From the NCBI RefSeq assembly GCF_006443685.1, contig NZ_VFYP01000001.1, forward strand, positions 1,240,001 through 1,304,000: a stretch of 64,000 nucleotides of DNA, read 5' to 3'. This document shows positions 8,833 to 16,400 of the stretch, piece after piece (within the stretch, counting starts at the first letter, position 1; each line of letters starts with the position of its first letter). Made by a program: the position numbers and the translations under genes. Below the pieces are notes generated by a model. The model was not told the DNA's origin and did not search any database. It saw only the letters and a list, made by a program, of their open reading frames with translations. Source of the stretch: Rhizobium glycinendophyticum. Lineage in GTDB: Bacteria > Pseudomonadota > Alphaproteobacteria > Rhizobiales > Rhizobiaceae.

Positions 8833-9324
8833 TCAGGCGGCGTCGGCGGTCTGAGCGAGCAGGGCGTCGAGCTGGAGGAATTGTTCGGGCATGGCGCCTT
8901 CCATGCCGATGCAGGCCTCGTCGAGGGCTTCCTTGGTTGCGTAGGACTCATGCAAGACGAGGCGGGTGCCGGCGGGGTCTTCGGAGAAATTGACCGTAGT
9001 CATGGTGGTTTCGCCGCTTTCGTCGTTGGTCCAGGCAAGGCGCGAGGGGAAGGCGACGTCGACATAGGTGCCGTAAAAGGTCATGGCCTCTTTGGGGTCC
9101 TTGCCGAAGGTGACGCTGTAGCCGCCGCCGACGCGCACATCCATCTGGCAGTCGAGGAGCGGCACGCCCATGGATTGCGGCGCCCACCAGAGCTTGAACA
9201 GGTCCGGCTTGGTCCAGGCGTCGAAGACGCGCTCGACAGGGGCGGCAAAGACACGGGTGACCACGAGATCGCGGTCGGATATGCGCTCGACGGAGGTGGC
9301 ACCGGCTGATTCAAGCTTGCTCAT
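8833..9324 (-). CDS. SRPBCC/AHSA1-like protein
   Basis: A 163-aa protein of the START-like superfamily. It shows DLVVTRVFAAPVERVFDAWT, then LFKLWWAPQSMGVP, and VNFSEDPAGTRLVLHESYAT, the usual order for AHSA1-domain proteins. These form a hydrophobic ligand pocket; the ligand is unknown. It overlaps the upstream ArsR-type gene by 14 bp, a pairing common in alphaproteobacteria, so the two are co-transcribed. The pair sits on the minus strand within the GTA cluster. Confidence 0.88.
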   Translation of the reverse strand: MSKLESAGATSVERISDRDLVVTRVFAAPVERVFDAWTKPDLFKLWWAPQSMGVPLLDCQMDVRVGGGYSVTFGKDPKEAMTFYGTYVDVAFPSRLAWTNDESGETTMTTVNFSEDPAGTRLVLHESYATKEALDEACIGMEGAMPEQFLQLDALLAQTADAA

Positions 9325-9667
9325 CTGGGGGCTCCTGGCGGGTGAAAGTCTCGATTACGCTGTCCAAGGCATCAAAGCGGTCATTCCACAGGGCACGGCG
9401 CGCGGCGATCCAGTCGGCGACTTCGCCCAGTCCCTCAGCATCGAGCCGGCAGATCCGGACGCGCCCCTGCTTTTCCGTCGTCACCAGACCTGCCTCTTCG
9501 AGCAGCGCCACATGTTTCTTCATGCCGGTCGGCGTCATCGCGAAGCGGTCCGCCAGACGCGTGATCGAGGTCTCGGCGCGGCCGAGCTCTTCGAGCACGC
9601 CGCGGCGCGTGGCATCCGACAGCGCCGCAAAGGCGGCATCGAGGCGGGCATCCGATTGGTGAACCAT
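9311..9667 (-). CDS. ArsR-family winged-helix repressor
   Basis: A 118-aa protein with FAALSDATRRGVLEEL, ITRLADRFAMTPTGMKKHVA and LVTTEKQGRVRICRL, the ArsR DNA-binding fold. No ArsR-type metal-binding cysteines are visible, so it is probably not a metal sensor. The ATG at 9667 lies inside an operator-like palindrome; a TTG at 9703 is the alternative. It precedes and overlaps the SRPBCC gene and should repress this pair. Confidence 0.85.
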   Translation of the reverse strand: MVHQSDARLDAAFAALSDATRRGVLEELGRAETSITRLADRFAMTPTGMKKHVALLEEAGLVTTEKQGRVRICRLDAEGLGEVADWIAARRALWNDRFDALDSVIETFTRQEPPDEQA

Positions 9668-9675
9668 TTGGTTCA
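9660..9675 (-). promoter_or_regulatory. Operator-like palindrome at the ArsR gene start
   Basis: TGAACCA TT TGGTTCA has two perfect 7-bp arms and covers the ATG. This suggests autorepression and possibly a short or leaderless mRNA. Confidence 0.55.
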
Positions 9676-9739
9676 GTGTGGCACGGGAGCGGCGTTGAGG
9701 CAAGGGGCCCCGTGCAAACGACCTTCGAGGAGACTGCCG

Positions 9740-11248
9740 ATGACGCCGAAATCTCTGGCAAGGTTAGGGCGGGATCGGACAGCAAAGGGGATCAAAGGGA
9801 CAATCCGGATTGCTGAAGATCACGAGGCTGGGATCAGCGGCGTTCAGGATGCGCTGGCGGCGATCTTAGCGCAGAATGGAGCCCTGGCTGGAGGGCTCTC
9901 ACTCAAGACGCAGGCGCTGGCCGGGGTCTATGGGCGGGTAGACCCGGATGGTCGTCAGACGCGGAAGGATGAGCCGAAAGCAGGGCACAGCGACGTCTTC
10001 GATCTCGACCGCCTCGATGCCGCCGAGCTTGCCTTTCTGGCCCGCGACTGGCGGCTTCTGGCCCGGCCGGAGCAATTGCCGCCGGAGGGCGACTGGCGCA
10101 ACTGGCTGATCCTGGGCGGGCGCGGATCGGGCAAGACCCGGGCGGGCGCCGAATGGGTGCAGGCCGAGGTGATGAAGGCCGGGCGGCGGACGGATCTGCG
10201 CATTGCGCTGGTGGCCGAGACGCTGGGGGACGCGCGCGAGGTGATGATCGACGGGGCCTCCGGGCTTTTGCGGATTGCGAGGCGAATGCGGCCGGAGGTG
10301 GAGATTTCGAGACGCCGGCTGATCTGGCCGAACGGGGCAATTGCGCAGATCTTTTCCTCCGAAGACCCGGAAAGCCTGCGCGGGCCGCAGTTTCATCTCG
10401 CCTGGTGCGATGAGTTGGCGAAGTGGAAACACGCCGACGAGACCTTCGACATGCTGCAGTTTGCGCTGAGGCTCGGGCACGATCCGCGCCAGGTCGTGAC
10501 GACGACGCCCCGGCCGGTGCCGCTGTTGAAGCGGCTGATGGCGGATGAGGCAACGGCGCTGACGAAGATGGCGACATCGGCCAATGCGGCGCATCTGGCG
10601 CCGGGTTTTTTGAGCGCCCTTGCCGCCCGCTATGGCGGGACGCGGCGTGGGCGGCAGGAGCTGGACGGGGAGCTCATCGAGGACCGGGTCGACGCGCTGT
10701 GGAAGCGGGCGCGACTGGACGAAATCCTGGTAAAACTTGCAGAACCGCTGCAACGGATTGTCGTCGCGGTCGATCCGCCGGCGGGCGGGACAAATGCCTG
10801 TTGCGGTATTGTGGTGGCCGGACTGAAGGAGAATGGCCAGGCGGTGGTGCTGGCCGATTGTTCGGTGGAGGGCGCGGGGCCGGCAGGCTGGGCCCGGGCG
10901 GTGGTTTCCGCCTTCCGCCGCTTCGAGGCGGACCGCGTGGTGGCAGAGATCAACCAGGGCGGCGACATGGTGAGAAACGTGCTGGAAAGCATCGAGGCGC
11001 GGCTGCCGGTGACGACGGTGCGCGCGACACGGGGCAAGTTCCTGCGCGCCGAGCCGGTGGCGGCGCTTTACGAGCAGGGCCGGGTGGTGCATGCGGCGCG
11101 GTTTCCCGCACTCGAAGATCAGATGTGTGATTTCGGTCCCGACGGCCTGTCGAGCGGGCGCTCGCCGGACCGTCTGGATGCGCTGGTCTGGGCACTGACG
11201 GCGCTGATGCTGGAGGGTGGAGGCGAGCCGAGGATCAGAGGGGTGTGA
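9740..11248 (+). CDS. GTA gp2, large terminase subunit (TerL)
   Basis: A 502-aa motor ATPase and nuclease that packages DNA into heads. Walker A is GGRGSGKTRAGAEW (from residue 126). The Walker B-like strand is FHLAWCDELAKW, and TTPRPVPLLKRL is the coupling motif. The nuclease half has VAVDPPAGG and ends DALVWALTALML. GTA terminases of this family package host DNA by headful. The frame is open back to 9170 but that part lies over the ArsR/SRPBCC pair. The ATG at 9740 with GAGGAG seven bases upstream is chosen. Confidence 0.95.
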   Translation: MTPKSLARLGRDRTAKGIKGTIRIAEDHEAGISGVQDALAAILAQNGALAGGLSLKTQALAGVYGRVDPDGRQTRKDEPKAGHSDVFDLDRLDAAELAFLARDWRLLARPEQLPPEGDWRNWLILGGRGSGKTRAGAEWVQAEVMKAGRRTDLRIALVAETLGDAREVMIDGASGLLRIARRMRPEVEISRRRLIWPNGAIAQIFSSEDPESLRGPQFHLAWCDELAKWKHADETFDMLQFALRLGHDPRQVVTTTPRPVPLLKRLMADEATALTKMATSANAAHLAPGFLSALAARYGGTRRGRQELDGELIEDRVDALWKRARLDEILVKLAEPLQRIVVAVDPPAGGTNACCGIVVAGLKENGQAVVLADCSVEGAGPAGWARAVVSAFRRFEADRVVAEINQGGDMVRNVLESIEARLPVTTVRATRGKFLRAEPVAALYEQGRVVHAARFPALEDQMCDFGPDGLSSGRSPDRLDALVWALTALMLEGGGEPRIRGV

Positions 11249-11412
11249 GATCCCTCGATGCTGAGGCGTCCGCACACCGTGCGGACCTCGAAGCATCCGG
11301 CCTGCGTGAGCGCGGCCTCGACCCTTCGAGGCCCTCGCAGAGCGAGGGCACCTCAGGGTAAGGGGGAGGGCGCAAGGTATGTGGGTCCTATCTCCCCCCT
11401 TGCGGGGGAGAT
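11249..11412. repeat. Intergenic palindromic repeats after gp2
   Basis: Successive short hairpins: GTCCGCA...TGCGGAC, CCTCGACCCTTCGAGG, CCCTCGCAGAGCGAGGG, and CTCCCCCCTTGCGGGGGAG. No gene seen here. Confidence 0.75.
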
Positions 11413-11443
11413 GTGAACCCCGACTGCTGTCATCACCCCAAAC

Positions 11444-11469
11444 GAAAACCGGCGCCTCTCGGCGCCGGT
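11444..11469 (-). terminator. Terminator of the 42-aa ORF
   Basis: On the minus strand ACCGGCGCC GAGA GGCGCCGGT is followed by TTTT. It lies 28 bp after the stop codon of the small gene. Confidence 0.88.
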
Positions 11470-11496
11470 CTGATGATGGGGGCGGTGGATCGTGGG

Positions 11497-11625
11497 TTAC
11501 TTGCCGGACGGGCGGCTGGACGGCTGCCGGACCTGGCGCCATTCGTTTTCAAGGCGGGCCAGAACATCGGCCGGGATCGTCTGCGGGGCTGCGGTCTTGG
11601 GCGTCATGGAAGTATTGGTCTGCAT
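11497..11625 (-). CDS. Small 42-aa protein of unknown function
   Basis: The ORF starts MQTNTSMTPKTAAPQTIP and ends PSSRPSGK. It has no membrane segment and no recognised domain. I take it as real because it has a complete gene frame: an AGGAGGGAAG ribosome site just before the ATG, a perfect intrinsic terminator after the stop, and a GGAAC-N16-CGTT promoter-like sequence 36 bp upstream. The middle (DVLARLENEWRQVR) could form one amphipathic helix. It runs against the GTA genes. Confidence 0.65.
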   Translation of the reverse strand: MQTNTSMTPKTAAPQTIPADVLARLENEWRQVRQPSSRPSGK

Positions 11626-11660
11626 GTCTTCCCTCCTCATGTTGGAAGTCCTGGCTCCCA

Positions 11661-11685
11661 AACGTGTCTGTGGGCGGAAAGTTCC
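11661..11685 (-). promoter_or_regulatory. Candidate EcfG (general stress response) promoter
   Basis: Read on the minus strand the sequence is GGAAC, 16 bp, CGTT, the consensus of alphaproteobacterial sigma-EcfG (RpoE2) promoters. It lies 36 bp before the ATG of the 42-aa gene. Confidence 0.6.
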
Positions 11686-11725
11686 ACAGTGTTAAAGCTT
11701 TGTAAATGTGAACAGAACGCGCTCT

Positions 11726-11752
11726 AAACGATTGAAATTTCTTCAATCGTTT
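11726..11752. repeat. AT-rich perfect inverted repeat, possible operator
   Basis: AAACGATTGAA and TTCAATCGTTT are perfect 11-bp arms around a 5-bp centre. It lies in the divergent gap between the 42-aa gene and the endolysin gene. It is much richer in AT than its surroundings. Confidence 0.65.
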
Positions 11753-11907
11753 TAAACGGCACAAATATTTTCGCCAGTTTGGTGAATGGCGGGCGCGGGG
11801 CCTTCGGTTGTCTGCGCCAAGGCGCCTGAGCGCGCCCGTTACGGCCCAGCGCGGCGCCGCAGAGACGGTCTTTTCTTTCCCTGATACTCCTGACATCGAG
11901 GTTTCCC

Positions 11908-12528
11908 ATGCGGATCGATCGCACGATCTTCTTCGCCGGTGTGCGCCATTCCGTGTTCGGCGGGCGGCTGGGCGAGGGGCAGGTGGCCAGTATCGAGGCG
12001 GTGCTGACGCGGTTCCTGGCGCGCGGCTGGTCTGATCCGCGCTGGCTCGCCTATATGCTGGCCACCGCGCATCATGAAACCGGCGGCACCCTGCAGGCGG
12101 TGCGCGAGACTTTTGCTGTGACCGATGACGAGGCGGTGGCGCGGCTGGAGCGGGCGTTCCGGGCCGGCAAACTGCCGACCGTAACGATGCCCTATTGGCG
12201 CCGCGATGCTGGCGGCCGCAGCTATTATGGGCGCGGTCTGGTGCAGATCACCCACCGCGAGAATTATCAGAAGATGAGCCGGATCACCGGGCTTGATCTC
12301 GTAACAGAGCCGGACCTGGCGCTGAGGGTGGATGTGGCGGCGACGATCCTGGTGGTGGGCATGACCGAGGGACTGTTTTCGGGCGCCAGGCTTGCCGACT
12401 TCTTTTGCGGGATGAAGGCCGACTGGACGGGGGCGCGCAAGATCGTCAATGGGCGCGACCGGGCATCGAAGATTGCGGCGACGGCCCGGATTTTCGATGC
12501 GGCCATCCGGGCAGCCCTGGTGGCGTGA
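11908..12528 (+). CDS. GH19/chitinase-like endolysin (peptidoglycan hydrolase)
   Basis: A 206-aa protein with the family 19 lysozyme/chitinase layout: LAYMLATAHHETGGTLQAVRE (candidate catalytic Glu57), YYGRGLVQITHRENYQKM in the middle, and DLVTEPDLALRVDVAATILV later. Such enzymes cut the peptidoglycan glycan chain in phage lysis. There is no signal peptide, so release would need a holin; a holin-like gene ends this cluster. It sits between terminase and portal, not its place in the canonical RcGTA cluster, whose lysis genes are elsewhere. Confidence 0.8.
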   Translation: MRIDRTIFFAGVRHSVFGGRLGEGQVASIEAVLTRFLARGWSDPRWLAYMLATAHHETGGTLQAVRETFAVTDDEAVARLERAFRAGKLPTVTMPYWRRDAGGRSYYGRGLVQITHRENYQKMSRITGLDLVTEPDLALRVDVAATILVVGMTEGLFSGARLADFFCGMKADWTGARKIVNGRDRASKIAATARIFDAAIRAALVA

Positions 12529-12627
12529 GGAGAAGAGGGGCAGCGCTGTGCGGCGATTGGCGGATTGAGCCATCGGCTGCGCGATGCTATCGGCTTTCGC
12601 ACCGCAATATTGTTTCAAAGGTGCCCC

Positions 12628-12933
12628 ATGATCCGCCACATCGTCTTCTTCACCGTGAAGCCTGAGAATGTCGAGGCTGTCAGGGCGGGGCTGTCGATCC
12701 TGACGGAGATTCCGCATGCCAGCCTGCTGGAGATCGGCACCAATGTGAAGACCGATGGCTTTCACCAGGGGATCGACCTTGTCGTCTATGGCGAGTTCGA
12801 GGATGCGGCGGCCCTTGCCGCCTATAAGGCGCATCCGCTGTATGAGGAGAGCATCCGCCAGGTGAAGCCGCTGCGCGAGGAGCGGTATGCGGCGGATTAT
12901 GTGGTGGCGGATGCGGTAAGGGAGAGGCTGTGA
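12628..12933 (+). CDS. Dabb-family (stress-responsive alpha/beta barrel) protein
   Basis: A 101-aa protein starting MIRHIVFFTVK, with LLEIGTNVKTDGFHQG, DLVVYGEFEDAAALAAYKAHPLY and a C-terminal strand YAADYVVAD. This is the Dabb ferredoxin-like fold; family members form dimers and have varied or unknown roles. The ATG at 12628 follows AAAGGTG; the frame is open upstream but without a ribosome site. It may be co-transcribed with the endolysin gene 100 bp upstream. Confidence 0.85.
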   Translation: MIRHIVFFTVKPENVEAVRAGLSILTEIPHASLLEIGTNVKTDGFHQGIDLVVYGEFEDAAALAAYKAHPLYEESIRQVKPLREERYAADYVVADAVRERL

Positions 12934-12937
12934 GAAA

Positions 12938-13170
12938 TTAGCGGTGCTGGCGGCGGCGCAGCAACAGGTAAACCCCGGCGAGGATTGATACGCCGAGCAG
13001 AAAAAGGCCGGCCTGGTTGAAGAATCCGCTGGTGGCGGTGATGTCCATCATGGTGCTTCCCGGGGTCAGCACGCCGATGGCACCATGGTCGTCCCGCAGG
13101 TGTTGACGAAATTCGCCGTCAGCTTCTGCGTCTCGTTGCGGATCAGGACGTGCGCGCGCTTCGCAGACAT
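12938..13170 (-). pseudogene. Small membrane protein gene, apparently frameshifted
   Basis: On the minus strand an ORF begins MSAKRAHVLIRNETQKL (13170) and reads TTMV before running into a stop at 13066. The next frame continues IGVLTPGSTMMDITATSG and a transmembrane segment (AGLFLLGVSILAGVYLLL) ending RRRQHR. One missing base near ATGGTGCCATC would join the two into a protein of about 77 aa. The joined form resembles small rhizobial membrane proteins. If no join occurs, a 37-aa membrane peptide from 13051 is the remaining option. Confidence 0.45.
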
Positions 13171-13247
13171 CGTCGATGGTGGCTCGTTTCGAAAACCATG
13201 TCTGCCGCTGCGGCGCGCACCCTGCGCCGCAGTGGACATTCTGGCGA

Positions 13248-14222
13248 CTAGGCAGTCTTGATGTCCACCCGGCCGACGTCTGGGGCATGGGCTTCAAGCG
13301 CTGTCACCGCCTCGGGCCAACTGCCTTCGTCGATGTCGAGGGCAGTGCGCAGATAGGCGAGTGTCAGGCGCTGGGTCACGGCAAGGCGTTCGGGATCCTC
13401 GTCGTCGGTTTCCTTTGCGTCATAGCCGGCAATGCCGCCGAGGCCGTGTTTGCCGCCGATGAGGGTAAGCAGAGCCTGTGCTCCTGGGGCGTGGCGATAA
13501 GGATCGACATGCCAGTCGGCGCCGCGTGTCGTCAGATGCGGGCTGTCGTCGGCGTCGCCGGCAACGACGAGTGTGCGGGTGGTGAGCGTCGAAAAATCCG
13601 GGTTCAGTGTTGTGTAATTTTCGCGGGCGAAATCGCTGAGGCTGTCGCCGCCGAGACCGGGGGCGGCGAGCAGTATGCCGGCCCTGATGCGCGGCTCGGG
13701 ACGGCGGATGCGGGTGACGGCGGAATCGGCGGTGTCGGTGAGGCCGGCGCCGAGCAGCATCCCGACGGTCTGGCCGCCGAGCGAATGGCCGATGGCGGCG
13801 ATCCGGGCCTGGTCGAGCCGGCCGGCGAGGAAGGGCGCGGCCTGTTCGATGGTGGCGAGATTGTCGAGGATCAGCGTCATGTCATCGAGGCGCGATTGCC
13901 AGAAGAAGGGATATCCGGGAGCGTCCTTGCCGAGACCGGCGACCTTGGCATTGGCATGGGTCGGCTGGATGACGACGAAGCCGTGGGCGGCGTAGAAATC
14001 GACGAGCGGGCCATAACCATCCTTGGATGGGATGTAGAGCGACGGGCCGTGGCCATGCGACAGGAGAATGATCGGCAGAGGGTCGCCCGTGATCGGCGCG
14101 GTGACGCGCAGTTCGAGCGGGCGGCCGCGACCGGGGGCCGGCAGCGTGACGGGATTGATGGTGAGCGTGGCCTGCGGCTGCGGCTTGGGGATGGCGCGGG
14201 CTTTGGTGACGAGATCGTTCAT
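13248..14222 (-). CDS. Alpha/beta-hydrolase (chlorophyllase / PAF-acetylhydrolase-like)
   Basis: A 324-aa serine hydrolase without a signal peptide. The oxyanion region is LPIILLSHGHGPSLY, the nucleophile elbow IGHSLGGQTVG, and a candidate acidic residue is in VVAGDADDSPH. GGKHGLGG probably carries the catalytic His. The substrate cannot be inferred. It is divergent from a TetR-family gene, and two matching operators lie between them, so the TetR protein is its likely repressor. Confidence 0.85.
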   Translation of the reverse strand: MNDLVTKARAIPKPQPQATLTINPVTLPAPGRGRPLELRVTAPITGDPLPIILLSHGHGPSLYIPSKDGYGPLVDFYAAHGFVVIQPTHANAKVAGLGKDAPGYPFFWQSRLDDMTLILDNLATIEQAAPFLAGRLDQARIAAIGHSLGGQTVGMLLGAGLTDTADSAVTRIRRPEPRIRAGILLAAPGLGGDSLSDFARENYTTLNPDFSTLTTRTLVVAGDADDSPHLTTRGADWHVDPYRHAPGAQALLTLIGGKHGLGGIAGYDAKETDDEDPERLAVTQRLTLAYLRTALDIDEGSWPEAVTALEAHAPDVGRVDIKTA

Positions 14223-14275
14223 GAAGGGGCCTCCGGGCTCTGGATTTTGGCGGGTAATCGGTTTAAGAGCTTAAT

Positions 14276-14322
14276 CGGAACAGCGTTCCGAATACCGATG
14301 TGATATACGGAACGATGTTCCG
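14276..14322. promoter_or_regulatory. Twin operators CGGAAC-N3-GTTCCG
   Basis: CGGAACAGCGTTCCG (14276-14290) and CGGAACGATGTTCCG (14308-14322) are two copies of one palindrome, 32 bp apart (about three helical turns), between divergent hydrolase and TetR genes. Confidence 0.85.
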
Positions 14323-14368
14323 TTTAGCAAGGCCCGTGCTGAAATTTGTGCGCGGCAGGAGAAGATGG

Positions 14369-14986
14369 ATGGCGACCGCGGTGGAACAGAGCGAAGATCC
14401 TGGCGTGGAAACAGGCGCGCCGCGCGTGCGCGCCGATGCCCGTCGCAACGAGGATTCCCTGCTGGAAGCGGCCAAGGACATCTTTGCGGAAAGCGGCGTC
14501 GATGCACCGGCGCGCGAGATCGCGAGCCGTGCCGGTGTCGGCGTCGGCACGCTCTATCGGCGCTTTCCGAGCCGTGCCGATCTGGTCATCGCCGTTTTCA
14601 AGCGTGAGGTCGATGCCTGCACGGCAGAGGCCGAGACGCTGGCGCAGAGCCATGCGCCTGATGAGGCGTTGGCGCTCTGGCTGCGGCGATACACGCGCTT
14701 CATCGCGACCAAGCGGGGCCTGGCTCAGGCGCTGCATTCTGGAGACCCGGCCTTCCAGGCGCTTCCGGACTATTTTCGCCAGAACTTCGAGCCGGCCTTG
14801 GCGGGCCTTCTGAAAGCCGCCGTTGCCGCCGGCGCAGTGCGGGCCGGCATCGACCCTTACGATCTCCTGCGCGCGATCGGCAACCTTGCTTCGGTTAAGG
14901 GGAGGGAGCCAGAGGGCGAGACCCCTGTGATGGTCGAGCTGCTGATCGATGGACTGCGGTTTCGCGCGGCACCTGGCAAGGCCTGA
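14369..14986 (+). CDS. TetR-family transcriptional repressor
   Basis: A 205-aa regulator. The N-terminal helix-turn-helix region is LLEAAKDIFAESGVDAPAR, EIASRAGVGVGTLYRRFPSR. The C-terminal domain (AEAETLAQSHAPDEALALWL onward) should bind a small ligand. The ATG at 14369, after AGGAGA, is better than the GTG at 14300, which lies upstream of one operator. It should control itself and the divergent hydrolase gene through the twin sites. Confidence 0.9.
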   Translation: MATAVEQSEDPGVETGAPRVRADARRNEDSLLEAAKDIFAESGVDAPAREIASRAGVGVGTLYRRFPSRADLVIAVFKREVDACTAEAETLAQSHAPDEALALWLRRYTRFIATKRGLAQALHSGDPAFQALPDYFRQNFEPALAGLLKAAVAAGAVRAGIDPYDLLRAIGNLASVKGREPEGETPVMVELLIDGLRFRAAPGKA

Positions 14987-15121
14987 GGTCGAGGCCGGTC
15001 TGGCAGGTCTCCCAGGCGTTTGTCGGACTGCCCGCTTCCGCTGAGTTCTTAAGGGTGACGCGTCGGGTGCAATGCGCCCCGGACGACATCATCCATTCCT
15101 GTTGTCAAAGAGGAAAACTCG

Positions 15122-16291
15122 ATGAAATTCTCCTTCCGTTTGCCCTGGGCTGAAGCCCCGGATCGCGTCCGCGCGTCTGATGAAAAGGCGCTGTCTGCCC
15201 GTCCTGGCACGCCACTGGCCCTGATTGCCGGCGAGGGCGAGGCGCGCTGGACGGGGCGGAGTTACGCCGCGCTGTCGCGCGAGGGGTTCATGAAGAACCC
15301 GGTGGCCCATCGCTGCGTGCGGCTGGTCTCGGAAGCCGCCGCCAGCATCGGCTTTCTCGCCTATCAGGGGCCGGTCGAGCGCGAGGATCATCCGGCGCTG
15401 TCGCTTCTTTCGCGGCCGAACGGAGCGATGACGGGGGCGGATTTCTTGGAAGCGCTCTATGGCCAGCTGCTGCTCTCGGGCAATGGTTTTGTCGAGGCGA
15501 TTGCGGTTGGCGCCGGCGCCGGCGGGCGGGCTGAACTGCATTTGCTCAGGCCCGACCGGGTGAGTGTCGTCTCCGGTGCCGATGGCTGGCCGGCCGGCTA
15601 TGATTACCGCGCCGGCACTCGGGCCAGGCGGATTGCGCTCGAGGGGCTGTTGCATCTCAAACTGTTTCACCCGCTCGACGATCACGAGGGCTTTGCGCCG
15701 CTCGCGGCAGCTCAAGTTGCGCTTGATCTGCACAATGCGGCGGGGCGCTGGAACAAGGCGCTGCTCGACAATTCGGCCAGGCCGTCGGGTGTGCTGGTCT
15801 ACCAGCCGAAGGAGGGGGGCAATCTTACGGCCGATCAGTATCAGCGGCTGAAGGTGGAGCTGGACGAGGGCTATTCCGGCCCGATGCGGGCCGGCCGGCC
15901 GCTGCTGCTCGAGGGCGGGCTCGACTGGAAGTCGATGGGACTTTCGCCCAAGGACATGGATTTTGTCGAGGCGAAGAACGGCGCGGCGCGCGACATAGCC
16001 CTTGCCTTCGGCGTGCCGCCGATGCTGCTCGGCATTCCCGGCGACAACACCTATGCCAATTACCAGGAGGCGAACCGCGCCTTCTATCGCCTGACCGTGC
16101 TGCCGCTTGTGACGCGGACCGGGGCCTCGCTTTCAGTGTTTTTAGGAGAGTTGACGGGCGAGGCGCTGAGGCTGGTGCCGGATCTCGACACGGTTGCCGG
16201 ATTGGCGGCCGAGCGCGATGCGCTCTGGGCAAGGGTGGGCGCTGCGGCGTTTCTGACGGATGAGGAGAAGCGGGAGGCGGTGGGGTATTGA
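15122..16291 (+). CDS. GTA gp3, phage portal protein
   Basis: A 389-aa HK97-type portal, the dodecameric ring for DNA passage at the head vertex. Key segments are NPVAHRCVRLVSEAAASIGF, DFLEALYGQLLLSGNGFVEA, LHLLRPDRVSVV, LKLFHPLDDHEGFAPLAAAQ and NTYANYQEANRAFYRLTVLP, all typical of this family. The length fits GTA portals. The start follows AGAGGA. It is cut off from gp2 by five unrelated genes and from gp4 by four more, yet shows no sign of decay. Confidence 0.95.
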   Translation: MKFSFRLPWAEAPDRVRASDEKALSARPGTPLALIAGEGEARWTGRSYAALSREGFMKNPVAHRCVRLVSEAAASIGFLAYQGPVEREDHPALSLLSRPNGAMTGADFLEALYGQLLLSGNGFVEAIAVGAGAGGRAELHLLRPDRVSVVSGADGWPAGYDYRAGTRARRIALEGLLHLKLFHPLDDHEGFAPLAAAQVALDLHNAAGRWNKALLDNSARPSGVLVYQPKEGGNLTADQYQRLKVELDEGYSGPMRAGRPLLLEGGLDWKSMGLSPKDMDFVEAKNGAARDIALAFGVPPMLLGIPGDNTYANYQEANRAFYRLTVLPLVTRTGASLSVFLGELTGEALRLVPDLDTVAGLAAERDALWARVGAAAFLTDEEKREAVGY

Positions 16292-16317
16292 GGGGATGCT
16301 GTGCCAACAGCACCGAT

Positions 16318-16400
16318 CCTCTCGCAGGTGAAATCGAAGCGTTAGGCGCGTGCTAGCCCCCTAACCTTCAGATTGTGTTGGTGAGGGGGCGGTGCCGTTG
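16318..16400. repeat. Class B repeat fragment after portal
   Basis: AAATCGAAGCGTTAGGCGCG ... CCCCCTAACCTTCAGATT is an inverted, degenerate copy of the class B element seen at 24.8 and 26.3 kb. It overlaps the 3' end of the next, convergent gene. Confidence 0.5.

Noticed and set aside
8398..9309. A 303-aa frame in the gp1-terminase gap
   Set aside because: Its first part is translated repeat DNA and the rest is antisense to the SRPBCC gene.
9170..9739. N-terminal extension of the terminase
   Set aside because: It overlaps the ArsR and SRPBCC genes on the other strand and lacks a ribosome site. ATG 9740 has a strong site and gives a normal N-terminus.
9899..11542. A 547-aa open frame on the minus strand
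   Set aside because: Shadow of the terminase, with low-complexity Arg/His/Pro composition and no domain.
13176..14303. A 375-aa open frame on the + strand
   Set aside because: Antisense to the hydrolase, which has the nucleophile elbow and a controlled promoter.
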